Both the position numbers and the translations under genes were made by a program. Under the pieces are notes generated by a model. It saw only the letters and a program-made list of their open reading frames with translations, did not search any database and was not told the origin of the DNA. Below, one piece after another: positions 14,693 to 23,015 of a stretch of DNA of 27,609 bases. Numbering within the stretch: the first letter of the stretch is position 1; each line of letters opens with the position of its first letter. This DNA is from TWA4 sp045121095 (GTDB taxonomy: Bacteria > Bacillota > Clostridia > Lachnospirales > Lachnospiraceae), in assembly GCA_045121095.1 (NCBI GenBank), contig JBGVFN010000033.1:1-27609 (forward strand), written 5' to 3'.

Positions 14693-17266
14693 ATGGGATT
14701 ATTTACAAAGATTTTTGGTACCTACAGTGAGCGTGAATTGAAGCTCATCAATCCTATTGTTAATAAAATAGTAGCTTTAAAACCGCAGATGGAAGCATTA
14801 TCTGATGAAGAGCTTCGCGGTAAGACAGAGGAATTTAAGGCACGTTTCGCAGATGGAGAGACTTTGGATGCACTTTTGCCGGAGGCATATGCCGTAGTAA
14901 GAGAAGCAGGCCGCCGTGTGCTGGGTATGGAACATTATCCGGTACAGCTGATTGGTGGTATTATTCTGCATCAGGGACGTATTGCCGAGATGAAAACCGG
15001 TGAAGGTAAGACATTGGTATCCACACTTCCTGCTTATCTGAATGCACTGACAGGAAGAGGTGTTCATATTGTAACTGTTAACGATTATCTGGCACAGCGA
15101 GATGCTGAGTGGATGGGACAGATTCACAGATTCCTGGGTCTGAGCGTTGGTGTAGTTCTCAACAGCATGAACAGCGAAGAACGCCGGGAAGCTTATGCAT
15201 GTGATATTACCTATGTAACCAATAATGAACTTGGTTTTGATTATCTGCGTGATAACATGGTTCTATTTAAAAAAGACCTGGTACTGCGTGATCTGCATTA
15301 TGCCATCATCGACGAAGTGGACTCCGTCCTGATTGACGAGGCAAGAACTCCTCTGATCATCAGCGGACAGGGCAGCAAGTCTTCTGAATTATATGAGCAG
15401 TGTGATCGTTTGGCAAGGCAGCTGGTAAAGGGTACATTCCGTCCTGAACTGTCTAAGATGGAACTGTTGCTAAATGAAGACCCGGAAGCAGATGAAGATG
15501 GCGATTATGTAGTTAATGAAAAGGACAAGATCGTTACGCTGACAGCTGCCGGTATTAAGAAAGTAGAATCTTATTTCCGCATTGAAAATCTGGCTGATTC
15601 GGAGAATCTGGAGAAACAGCACAATATCATTCTGGCACTGCGTGCCCATAATCTGATGCACGAAGGTCATGATTACATTGTAAAAGACGATCAGGTTCTG
15701 ATCATTGATGAATTTACCGGACGTATTATGCCCGGACGCCGTTATTCAGATGGTCTTCATCAGGCAATCGAAGCCAAAGAAGGCGTAAAGATCAAACGTG
15801 AGAATAAAACAATTGCAACCATCACCTTCCAGAACTTCTTTAATAAATTTGAGAAAAAAGCCGGCATGACCGGTACAGCCATGACAGAAGCAAAAGAATT
15901 CCAGGATATTTACGGTATGGACGTGGTAGAAGTTCCTACTAACAAGCCTGTTATCCGTCTTGACCGGGAAGATGCTGTATATACCACACAGAAGGAAAAA
16001 TTCCGTGCAGTGGTAAAAGAAGTCATTGCAGCTCATGAAAAAGGACGTCCTGTACTGGTTGGTACCACTTCCATTCAGAATACAGAACTGCTGCGGAAGA
16101 TGATCAATGATAAAGGCATCCGCGACGTGGAAGTGCTGAATGCCAAGATGCATGAACAGGAAGCACGCATCGTTGCCAATGCAGGTATCCATGGTGCCAT
16201 CACCATCGCTACCAACATGGCTGGTCGTGGTACGGATATTAAGCTGGATGAGGAAGCAAAAGCAGCAGGCGGTCTGCTGATCCTTGGTACAGAACGTCAC
16301 GAAGCAAGACGTATTGATAACCAGCTGCGCGGTCGTTCCGGTCGTCAGGGAGATCCGGGTGAATCCAGATTCTTCATTTCCCTGGAAGATGATCTGATGC
16401 GTCTGTTTGGCTCAGAACGTATGATGGGTATTTTCTCCAAGATCGCAGTAGAAGATGAGGAGATTACACATAAATCCCTGTCCGATGCTATCCGCAAGGC
16501 ACAGGAAAAGATTGAACACAATCATTTTGGTATTCGTAGAAACCTGTTTGAATACGATCAGGTTAACAACGAACAGCGCGAGATCATTTACGCAGAACGC
16601 CGGAAAGTGCTGGATGGCGAAAATATGCGCGGTGTAATCATCAACATGATTCAGGATATCATTGATCATACCGTAGATATGTGTATTTCTGACGAGATGG
16701 ATCCGGAAGAATGGAATATGACAGAACTTTCCGGTCTGATCAGACAGTGCATCCCGCTGAAGATTACTTTTACACAGGATGAGCTGAAGAAGATGAATGT
16801 AGGACAGCTGAAACAGACTCTGAAAGAACAGGCTGTGAAGCTTTACGAATTAAAAGAATCCGAGTATCCCAGCGCTGAAATGATGCGTGAAGTAGAACGT
16901 ATTATTCTGCTGCGTACTATTGATATGAAGTGGATGGATCATATTGATGATATGGTTCAGCTGCGTCAGGGTATCGGTCTGCAGTCCTATGGACAGAAAG
17001 ACCCTCTGGTAGAATACAAGATGGCAGCATTTGATATGTTTGAAGCACTTACTGCATCTATTCAGGAAGAAACCGTTCGCCGGATGTACGCGGTAACACC
17101 CAAACGCCAGGAAGAACGTACTCAGGTGGTAAAAGTAACAGGAACCAATAAAGATGACTCTGCCGGTCCCAAGATTGTCAAACGCTCCGGCAAGAAGCTG
17201 TATCCCAATGATCCCTGCCCCTGCGGTTCTGGTAAGAAATATAAACAGTGCTGCGGCAGAAAGTAG
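14693..17266 (+). CDS. secA: Preprotein translocase motor ATPase SecA
   Basis: 857 aa, standard length. It powers export of unfolded preproteins through SecYEG at the membrane. Visible are MKTGEGKT (Walker A, 100-107), the second motif IIDEVDSVLIDEARTPLIISG near 206-226, the preprotein cross-linking domain, TNMAGRGTDI, and LRGRSGRQGDPG of the second nucleotide-binding fold. The C-terminal zinc/SecB-type motif CPCGSGKKYKQCC (842-854) follows a variable linker. TGGAGG lies 6 nt before ATG 14693. Its own promoter is at 14635-14663; prfB follows after 66 bp with a weak hairpin between them, the common secA-prfB order in Firmicutes. Confidence 0.97.
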   Translation: MGLFTKIFGTYSERELKLINPIVNKIVALKPQMEALSDEELRGKTEEFKARFADGETLDALLPEAYAVVREAGRRVLGMEHYPVQLIGGIILHQGRIAEMKTGEGKTLVSTLPAYLNALTGRGVHIVTVNDYLAQRDAEWMGQIHRFLGLSVGVVLNSMNSEERREAYACDITYVTNNELGFDYLRDNMVLFKKDLVLRDLHYAIIDEVDSVLIDEARTPLIISGQGSKSSELYEQCDRLARQLVKGTFRPELSKMELLLNEDPEADEDGDYVVNEKDKIVTLTAAGIKKVESYFRIENLADSENLEKQHNIILALRAHNLMHEGHDYIVKDDQVLIIDEFTGRIMPGRRYSDGLHQAIEAKEGVKIKRENKTIATITFQNFFNKFEKKAGMTGTAMTEAKEFQDIYGMDVVEVPTNKPVIRLDREDAVYTTQKEKFRAVVKEVIAAHEKGRPVLVGTTSIQNTELLRKMINDKGIRDVEVLNAKMHEQEARIVANAGIHGAITIATNMAGRGTDIKLDEEAKAAGGLLILGTERHEARRIDNQLRGRSGRQGDPGESRFFISLEDDLMRLFGSERMMGIFSKIAVEDEEITHKSLSDAIRKAQEKIEHNHFGIRRNLFEYDQVNNEQREIIYAERRKVLDGENMRGVIINMIQDIIDHTVDMCISDEMDPEEWNMTELSGLIRQCIPLKITFTQDELKKMNVGQLKQTLKEQAVKLYELKESEYPSAEMMREVERIILLRTIDMKWMDHIDDMVQLRQGIGLQSYGQKDPLVEYKMAAFDMFEALTASIQEETVRRMYAVTPKRQEERTQVVKVTGTNKDDSAGPKIVKRSGKKLYPNDPCPCGSGKKYKQCCGRK

Positions 17267-17269
17267 GTA

Positions 17270-17293
17270 ACAGTTTAGTTTGGGCTGAACTGT
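17270..17293 (+). other. Small hairpin between secA and prfB
   Basis: ACAGTTTAG (17270-17278) pairs with CTGAACTGT (17285-17293), one G-U. No T-run follows, so it is unlikely to terminate efficiently and prfB may be read through from secA. Confidence 0.4.
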
Positions 17294-17332
17294 CTTGAAT
17301 AAATTATATTAATGAATGAAAGAGGTGATAAA

Positions 17333-18461
17333 ATGGTTGAGCTGGATCAGTTCAAGTATATACTGTCAACCCTTGACAAACCATTAATCGAAGTGAGGGA
17401 TTCACTTTAACTTAGCAGCGAAAAAAGACAGAATTGTCGAGCTGGAAAAATATATGGAAGAACCGGATTTTTGGCTGGATCCGGACAAATCCACTCGAAT
17501 TGTTCAGGAGATGAAAAACCTGAAAAACAGTGTGGAGTCCATTGAGAATCTGGAAACCCAGTATGAGGAGATTCAGATTCTTCTGGAAATGGGATATGAG
17601 GAGAATGATGCCTCTGTCATTCCTGAGATTGAAGATGCACTGAAAAAATTCCAGGAAGAACTGGAAGAACTGCGCATCAGTACCCTTTTAACGGGTGAAT
17701 ATGACCGAAATAATGCCATTCTGACCCTCCATGCAGGTGCCGGTGGTACCGAATCCTGCGACTGGGCAAGTATGCTTTATCGTATGTACTGCCGCTGGGC
17801 AGAACGTCATGGATTTTCTGTGGAAGTACTGGATTATCTGGACGGAGATGAAGCAGGTATTAAATCCGTTACCATTCAGGTAAATGGAGAAAATGCTTAC
17901 GGTTATCTGCAGTCTGAAAAAGGTGTGCATCGCCTGGTCCGCATTTCTCCTTTTAATGCAGCAGGTAAACGTCAGACTTCTTTCGTTTCCTGTGATGTAA
18001 TGCCGGATATTGAAGAAGATATTGATATTGAGATTAATATGGATGATCTGCGTATTGATACCTACCGTTCCAGCGGTGCTGGCGGACAGCATATCAATAA
18101 AACTTCATCAGCTATCCGTATTACTCATATTCCTACCAATATTGTAGTAACCTGTCAGAACGAAAGGTCTCAGTTCCAGAATAAAGATAAGGCCATGCAG
18201 ATGCTGAAGGCCAAGCTGTTGATTTTAAAACAGCAGGAAAATGCAGAAAAATTATCCGATATTCGTGGTGATATCAAAGATATCGCCTGGGGAAGCCAGA
18301 TTCGTTCTTACGTTATGCAGCCTTATACCATGGTAAAGGATCATCGTACTTCCTGCGAAAGCGGTAATACCGATGCAGTAATGGATGGTGCAATCGATCC
18401 ATTTATCAGTGCATTCCTGAAATGGAAGCAGAATGGCGGCAAAGCAGCAGAAGAAATTTAA
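17333..18461 (+). CDS. prfB: Peptide chain release factor 2, expressed by programmed +1 frameshift
   Basis: A 25-codon first frame starts at ATG 17333 (AGAGGTGAT upstream) and ends at a stop at 17408-17410. Skipping T17408 joins it to the main frame (AAC at 17409), giving a 375-aa RF2. The joined N-terminus (DSL-NLAAKKDRIVELEKYMEEPDFW) matches normal RF2 layout. The stop-codon recognition tripeptide SPF falls at 205-207 and the catalytic GGQ at 250-252, the same numbers as in E. coli RF2. RF2 releases peptides at UGA and UAA. The frameshift stop here is UAA rather than the usual UGA. An unshifted start at ATG 17454 would lose 40 N-terminal residues and is less likely. Confidence 0.9.
17396..17410 (+). 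promoter_or_regulatory. prfB +1 frameshift site with UAA stop
   Basis: AGGG (17396-17399) acts as the internal Shine-Dalgarno candidate, 5 nt before the slippery CTT (17405-17407), followed by TAA (17408-17410) and C. The classical site is AGGGGG, 3 nt, CTT TGA C. Both the stop and the spacing deviate. Confidence 0.75.
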
Positions 18462-18528
18462 ACCTGGAAAAGTTCAGAACAGAAAGCGTTTAAATCAAAA
18501 AGTACTTGAAGTAAAATGTTTAAACCAG

Positions 18529-18568
18529 AAAGGAACCGACCCACAAGGTTTTGAGTTGGTTCCTTTTT
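18529..18568 (+). terminator. Terminator of prfB
   Basis: AAAGGAACC (18529-18537) pairs with GGTTCCTTT (18558-18566), and a T-run runs to 18568. Confidence 0.82.
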
Positions 18569-18596
18569 CTATTCCGAATATCTTCTGTATTTTCCG

Positions 18597-18625
18597 TTGA
18601 AACCTGTCTGTAAATGTGATATAGT
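18597..18625 (+). promoter_or_regulatory. Sigma-A promoter of the thrR-hom unit
   Basis: TTGAAA (18597-18602), 17-bp spacer, TATAGT (18620-18625). Its position also argues against translation starting upstream of 18670. Confidence 0.7.
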
Positions 18626-18683
18626 AAATGAGTGTCTGCATGGTGCATACATTTGTGCTTTGTACGCGGAAGGCGGGATGAAT

Positions 18684-19127
18684 ATGGCAGAAAATAATAA
18701 TTATTTTATAGTGAAGAAAAAAGCACTTCCAGAGGTTCTTTTAAAGGTCGTAGAAGCGAAAAGGCTGTTGGAAGCAGATAAAAATATGACAGTACAGGCA
18801 GCGATGAACCGGGTAGGCATCAGCAGAAGCTCTTACTACAAATATAAGGACGACATCATGCCTTTTCGGGAAAATCTTCAGGGAAAGACCATTACGTTTA
18901 TGATCATTATGGAAGATATCCCCGGATTACTGTCGGAGGTTCTCAAAGTAATCGCAGAGCATGAGGCGAATATCCTGACGATTCTGCAGGCAATTCCGGT
19001 TAATGGAGTAGCTTCTCTGACCATCAGTGTGGATGTACTCTCATCCAACACCGATATTTCGAATATGGTTGCTACCATTGAAGGATTGGAAGGAATTTGT
19101 GAACTAAAATTATTATCCAGAGAATAA
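18684..19127 (+). CDS. thrR: ACT-domain HTH regulator of the UPF0735/ThrR family
   Basis: 147 aa. The N-terminal part contains a helix-turn-helix-like stretch MTVQAAMNRVGISRSSYYKY (about 35-54), followed by an ACT ligand-binding domain (69-147) opening ITFMIIMEDIPGLLSEVLKVIAEHEANI. The family (UPF0735, old name PheB) includes B. subtilis ThrR, which represses threonine biosynthesis genes including hom. Adjacency to hom here fits the same role, so the symbol is inferred. ATG 18684 is preferred because AAGGCGGG ends 7 nt upstream; ATG 18678 is only 1-2 nt from it. Its TAA is at 19125-19127 and hom starts 14 bp later, so the two are one unit. Confidence 0.85.
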   Translation: MAENNNYFIVKKKALPEVLLKVVEAKRLLEADKNMTVQAAMNRVGISRSSYYKYKDDIMPFRENLQGKTITFMIIMEDIPGLLSEVLKVIAEHEANILTILQAIPVNGVASLTISVDVLSSNTDISNMVATIEGLEGICELKLLSRE

Positions 19128-19141
19128 TGAGGAGAAATACT

Positions 19142-20353
19142 ATGGCAAAAATTGCAGTTATGGGTTATGGAACTATAGGAAGCGGCGTTGTGGAAGCCAT
19201 TTCCATGAACCAGAAAAGCATTCAGAAAAAAACAGGAGAAGAAATTACAGTAAAATATGTGCTGGATATCCGGGATTTTCCGGGCACTCCCATCGAAAAT
19301 CTGATTGTTCATGATTATCAGGTCATTGCACAGGATCCGGAGATTTCCGTGGTTGTAGAAACCATGGGAGGCGTGGAACCTGCCAATACATTTGTTATGG
19401 CCATGTTAAAAGCAGGAAAGAGCGTTGTTACATCCAATAAAGCTCTGGTTGCTGAATATGGTGTGGAATTAATGGAAACCGCAGCAGCCAACAGCTGCAA
19501 TTTCCTCTTTGAAGCCAGTGTAGGCGGCGGTATTCCCATTATCCGTCCTCTTACAACCTGTCTGACGCCGGATGTGGTAACCGAAATTACAGGTATTCTC
19601 AACGGTACCACCAATTATATCCTTACAGAAATGAACCAGAAAGGTGTCAGCTTTGAAGACGCATTAAAGCAGGCTCAGGCACTGGGATATGCAGAGAGAG
19701 ATCCTTCCGCTGATGTGGAAGGCGGCGATGCATGCCGTAAGATCGCAATCCTTTCCTCTGTAGCAACAGGCAGAAAAGTGGTATTTACCGATATCCATAT
19801 GGAAGGAATTACCGGAGTAACCACCGAAGATTTCAAATATGCAGCTGCTATGGATATGTCCATCAAACTCCTTGCCAGCAGCAAAATGGCAGAGGACCAC
19901 AGCAGCATGCAGAGCATGGTAGCTCCTTTCCTGATTCACAGAAATCACCCTCTGTACAGTGTCAGCGACGTATTCAATGCGGTTATGGTAACCGGCAATG
20001 TGGTAGATCAGCTGATGTTTTACGGACGCGGCGCAGGGAAACTGCCCACTGCAGCAGCAGTAGTTGCCGATGTGATCGAAGCGGTGAAACTGAAAAATAC
20101 CTGTGAAACAACACCCTGGAACAAGGATGTGCTGGTACCGGATGATTACAAGCAGTATACAACACGTTTTATGGTTCGATTACCGGAAGGTACAGAACAG
20201 GCTGTTTACGAAGAACTGTTCCAGCCGGAAAATGTTCTTACGGGTATTGTACCGGGTGAATTTGCGGTCATCACCGCTCCCATGACAGAAGCACAGTATA
20301 TGGAAGCAGAAGCAAAAGCCGGCAAGGTGATCAGCCGTACACGTTTATATTAA
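19142..20353 (+). CDS. hom: Homoserine dehydrogenase
   Basis: 403 aa. It reduces aspartate semialdehyde to homoserine for threonine and methionine synthesis. The NAD(P) motif GYGTIG is at 8-13. GILNGTTNYILTEM and the catalytic-region ERDPSADVEGGDACRKIAILSS are intact. The C-terminus after the catalytic domain is short (about 75 residues, TRFMVRLPEGTEQAVYEEL to the end) and lacks the canonical PGVLA-type ACT allosteric motif of longer Hom proteins, so feedback control may rest on the upstream ACT regulator. ATG 19142 has GAGGAG about 7 nt upstream; an ATG at 19127 overlaps the preceding stop codon. Confidence 0.93.
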   Translation: MAKIAVMGYGTIGSGVVEAISMNQKSIQKKTGEEITVKYVLDIRDFPGTPIENLIVHDYQVIAQDPEISVVVETMGGVEPANTFVMAMLKAGKSVVTSNKALVAEYGVELMETAAANSCNFLFEASVGGGIPIIRPLTTCLTPDVVTEITGILNGTTNYILTEMNQKGVSFEDALKQAQALGYAERDPSADVEGGDACRKIAILSSVATGRKVVFTDIHMEGITGVTTEDFKYAAAMDMSIKLLASSKMAEDHSSMQSMVAPFLIHRNHPLYSVSDVFNAVMVTGNVVDQLMFYGRGAGKLPTAAAVVADVIEAVKLKNTCETTPWNKDVLVPDDYKQYTTRFMVRLPEGTEQAVYEELFQPENVLTGIVPGEFAVITAPMTEAQYMEAEAKAGKVISRTRLY

Positions 20354-20435
20354 TACACCTGTCAGGTATATTAATATAATTATCAGGTATAAAAAAGCAA
20401 TTAGTATACCTGTTGGGTATATACTGTCAAGTATA
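20354..20435. promoter_or_regulatory. Cluster of CAGGTATA-type octamers between hom and ribU
   Basis: TACACCTG (20354-20361, inverted), CAGGTATA (20363-20370), CAGGTATA (20384-20391), TATACCTG (20405-20412, inverted), TGGGTATA (20414-20421), TATACTG (20420-20426, inverted) and CAAGTATA (20428-20435). Pairs form perfect dyads, for example 20384-20391 with 20405-20412, and TATACC/GGTATA around 20405-20421. It may be a multi-site operator for the riboflavin transporter, or a hairpin cluster. No FMN riboswitch consensus is visible. Confidence 0.55.
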
Positions 20436-20466
20436 TAAGAATATATTTTGGGGGAGAAGCTATTCT

Positions 20467-21063
20467 ATGAAAAACAATACAATGTCTGTTCACCATCTGG
20501 TGCAGATTGGTATGTTTGGCGCTCTGGCAGCAGTACTTATGCTGTTTGAATTTCCGGTGCCTTTTCTTGCACCGCCGTTTTATGAACTGGATTTAAGTGA
20601 AATTCCGGTTTTGATCGGAACGTTCAGCATGGGACCTGTTGCAGGTGTTCTCATTGAATTGATCAAAATTCTGCTGAAGCTGGTCATAAAGGGAACATCA
20701 ACGGCCTATGTGGGGGATGTGGCTAACTTTGTAATTGGATGCTGCTTTTTGCTTCCTGCCGGTATTATGTATAAAAAACACAGAACGAAAAAAGGTGCCG
20801 TCCGCGGTATGGTTTTAGGCACACTGGTTATGGCATGCGTAGGTGGTCTGCTGAATGCCTATGTGATGCTGCCGTTCTTTTCTAAATTTTACGGAATACC
20901 CCTGGAAGCTTTGATTCAGATGGGGACGGAAGTGAATGGTCTGATTACCAGCTTTCCCACCTTTGTGCTGATTGCGGTAGTGCCATTTAATCTGGTAAAA
21001 GGTTTCCTGGTAAGCCTGATCACCACTTTAGTCTATAAACGGGTCAGAGTTTTGATTCATTAG
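20467..21063 (+). CDS. ribU: ECF transporter S component, riboflavin (RibU-like)
   Basis: 198 aa membrane protein with about six hydrophobic segments. The stretch YELDLSEIPVLIGTFSMGPVAGVL followed by ELIKILLKLVIKG and VGDVANFVIG matches the RibU/FmnP pattern of riboflavin-binding S components. Such proteins dock on a shared EcfAAT module encoded elsewhere. GGGGGAG lies about 10 nt before ATG 20467; the frame is open from a TTG at 20413, but that stretch is the repeat-rich regulatory region. The stop TAG (21061-21063) is the first three bases of a TAGAG palindromic-repeat arm. Substrate call moderately sure: other vitamin S components share the fold. Confidence 0.8.
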   Translation: MKNNTMSVHHLVQIGMFGALAAVLMLFEFPVPFLAPPFYELDLSEIPVLIGTFSMGPVAGVLIELIKILLKLVIKGTSTAYVGDVANFVIGCCFLLPAGIMYKKHRTKKGAVRGMVLGTLVMACVGGLLNAYVMLPFFSKFYGIPLEALIQMGTEVNGLITSFPTFVLIAVVPFNLVKGFLVSLITTLVYKRVRVLIH

Positions 21064-21184
21064 AGCATATCTGAGAACATTTTTGCCGGAGGTTTACTGC
21101 CTCCGGCAGTTGTGTTATAATCGATAAATCGGCAGATGTATGCGGTTTTCAAGCATGTTCTGGTATTACTTTTTCAGACACTCT
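21061..21184. repeat. Degenerate palindromic repeat element of the TAGAG family after ribU
   Basis: Left end TAGAGCATATCTGAGAA (21061-21077) and right end TTTTCAGACACTCT (21171-21184) resemble the two arms of the palindrome at 3259-3310, here 93 bp apart around a separate GC-rich hairpin. The left end overlaps the ribU stop codon. Confidence 0.5.
21084..21108 (+). terminator. GC-rich hairpin after ribU
   Basis: TGCCGGAGG (21084-21092) pairs perfectly with CCTCCGGCA (21100-21108), loop of 7 nt. Only a poor U tract (GTTGTGTT) follows, so termination strength is uncertain. Confidence 0.5.
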
Positions 21185-21228
21185 GGAGAGTGTACAGGCC
21201 GAAAAAAATATAAAGCGGGGAAAATAAG

Positions 21229-21723
21229 ATGACATTCGAGGTGAAAGTCAGAGCAAAAGATTTATACGGATTTACCATGTACCATACGTATTCTGGTATT
21301 ATGGGCAAACTTTGGGTTGTTTTCAGCATATTCTGCCTGATTGCTTCAGTATGGACATTTGGCGATGTTTCCATGCAGGGAACAGTGGCACTTGTGGTAA
21401 TGGGCTGTCTTTTTACGATCATCAATCCGTTGATGCTGTATTATAAATGTGTAAAAAGAGTGCGGAAAACAGAAATCTACAAAAACCCTTTTCAGTATAC
21501 GTTTACCAAAAAAGGTTTTAGCATCGCTCAGGGCGAACAGAGCAGCCGCATGAATTGGTTGGACCTCTTTCAGATTGTCTGCACAAAGAAAGCCGTTTAT
21601 TTATGTCCGGATCCTGTTCATGCGCAGATTATTTCTCTGGAGCAGCTGGGAGATCAGGCAGAAGCACTGAAAGATTTTCTGAGGAACCAGGTTTCTCAGG
21701 ATGTGAGAAAAAAGGGATTGTAG
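21229..21723 (+). CDS. YcxB-like membrane protein
   Basis: 164 aa. An N-terminal cytoplasmic segment (1-26) leads into two membrane spans (about 27-44 and 50-71). A C-terminal soluble domain (about 80-164) has a pattern matching the YcxB-like C-terminal family: YTFTKKGFSIAQGEQSSRMNWLDLFQIVCTKKAVYLC, then ISLEQL. Function in this family is unknown. The start ATG has a weak site (GCGGGGA about 10 nt upstream). Its stop is 3 nt before tsaE, so it is probably co-transcribed with the t6A genes. No active-site residues are evident. Confidence 0.7.
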   Translation: MTFEVKVRAKDLYGFTMYHTYSGIMGKLWVVFSIFCLIASVWTFGDVSMQGTVALVVMGCLFTIINPLMLYYKCVKRVRKTEIYKNPFQYTFTKKGFSIAQGEQSSRMNWLDLFQIVCTKKAVYLCPDPVHAQIISLEQLGDQAEALKDFLRNQVSQDVRKKGL

Positions 21724-21726
21724 GCT

Positions 21727-22173
21727 ATGAGAAAAACAGAAATTTATGAATCATTCGGTCCTGCGGAAACCTTTGAACTGGGCCGGAAACTGGGCAGCTG
21801 TGCAAAGCCTGGAACCATTATCTGCTTAAATGGTGATCTGGGAACAGGAAAAACGGTATTTACCCAGGGATTTGCGGCGGGTCTGGATATTACAGAGCCG
21901 GTCAGCAGCCCCACATTTACCATTGTGCAGGTGTATGAAGAAGGCCGTCTGCCGCTGTATCATTTTGATGTGTACCGTATCGGTGATCCGGAAGAAATGG
22001 AGGAGATCGGATATGAAGATTATTTCTACGGAGAAGGCGTCTGCCTGGTGGAATGGTCTGAATTGATCGAAGAATTAATTCCGGAGGAAGCCATGAGTGT
22101 TTTAATCGAAAAAGATCTGGAACGTGGATTTGATTTCCGTCAGATTACATGGACATATAATGAAAACGCATAA
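21727..22173 (+). CDS. tsaE: tRNA t6A biosynthesis ATPase TsaE
   Basis: 148 aa P-loop protein. Walker A GDLGTGKT (36-43), switch-like SSPTF (60-64), LYHFDVYR (77-84) and VEWSE near 108-112 are the defining TsaE features. It energises the TsaB-TsaD complex that transfers threonylcarbamoyl to A37 of ANN-decoding tRNAs. It begins 3 nt after the YcxB-like gene. tsaB follows after 140 bp, and tsaD is further downstream, so all three complex components are within 4.3 kb. Confidence 0.94.
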   Translation: MRKTEIYESFGPAETFELGRKLGSCAKPGTIICLNGDLGTGKTVFTQGFAAGLDITEPVSSPTFTIVQVYEEGRLPLYHFDVYRIGDPEEMEEIGYEDYFYGEGVCLVEWSELIEELIPEEAMSVLIEKDLERGFDFRQITWTYNENA

Positions 22174-22313
22174 TACAGACGAAATGAGCATGCATGATGC
22201 AGAAGATGCAGAAAGCGTAGAAGGAAAAAGACAGCAGTTCGGCAGACATTGGATTCTATATTGAAAAGATTGAAAAGATGCTTTGCTGAATCGAAAGTAA
22301 AGGTGCAGGATTC

Positions 22314-23015
22314 ATGAAGATTTTAGGAATTGAAAGCGCAGCCATGACCGCGTCTGCAGCGGTGCTGGAGGACGATCGTCTGGTTGCAGAATATACCATT
22401 GATTATAAGAAAACCCATTCGCAGACGCTGCTTCCCATGATTGCGGAAATCAGGGATATGATTCAGCTGGATCTGGAAACATTGGACGCCATTGCTGTAT
22501 CCGGTGGTCCTGGTTCTTTTACCGGTCTGCGGATTGGTTCTACCACAGCCAAAGGGCTGGGACTGGCATTAAATAAAAAACTGATTCATGTTCCCACATT
22601 GGATGCCATGGCCTATCAGATTTTTGGAACCGCTGGCGTAATCTGCGCCATGATGGATGCCAGAAAGGAAAATGTATTTGCAGGTATTTACCGCAATGAG
22701 CAGAAGCTGGAAATTATCAAGCCCTCCTGCCATGTTTCTGTGCAGGAACTGGCAGAGGAACTGAATCAGCTGGGAGAGCCGGTGATTTTCACCGGTGATG
22801 GAGCAGATGCCTACTGGAAACAGCTGGAGAAATATTGCAGTGTGCCTCTGCGCCGTGCGCCTGCCTTTGCCTGCCGCGCCCGTGCCGGTGCAGTAGCAGC
22901 GTTGGGCGCTGAATATTATAAAGAAGGCCGCGTGCAGACTGCCACAGAACACGTTCCTGACTACCTCAGGGTTTCTCAGGCAGAACGCCAGCTGGCCGAG
23001 ATTGGAAAAGCATGA
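22314..23015 (+). CDS. tsaB: tRNA t6A biosynthesis scaffold TsaB
   Basis: 233 aa ASKHA-fold paralogue of TsaD without its metal-binding histidines. It opens MKILGIESAAMTASAAVL, with SGGPGSFTGLRIG at 63-75, the TsaB hallmark. It dimerises with TsaD and is required for t6A synthesis. GGTGCAGG is just upstream of the ATG. Its TGA overlaps the rimI start (ATGATG at 23012-23017), so translation is coupled. The 140 bp before it contain no supported gene. Confidence 0.94.
   Translation: MKILGIESAAMTASAAVLEDDRLVAEYTIDYKKTHSQTLLPMIAEIRDMIQLDLETLDAIAVSGGPGSFTGLRIGSTTAKGLGLALNKKLIHVPTLDAMAYQIFGTAGVICAMMDARKENVFAGIYRNEQKLEIIKPSCHVSVQELAEELNQLGEPVIFTGDGADAYWKQLEKYCSVPLRRAPAFACRARAGAVAALGAEYYKEGRVQTATEHVPDYLRVSQAERQLAEIGKA

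Noticed and set aside
17454..18461. prfB as a shorter gene starting at ATG 17454 without frameshifting
   Set aside because: The conserved N-terminal RF2 helix lies upstream across the frameshift, a good ribosome binding site precedes ATG 17333, and no ribosome binding site precedes 17454.
22184..22264. Possible 26-codon frame between tsaE and tsaB
   Set aside because: There is no ribosome binding site and no recognisable sequence. It is probably chance in a 140-bp gap.
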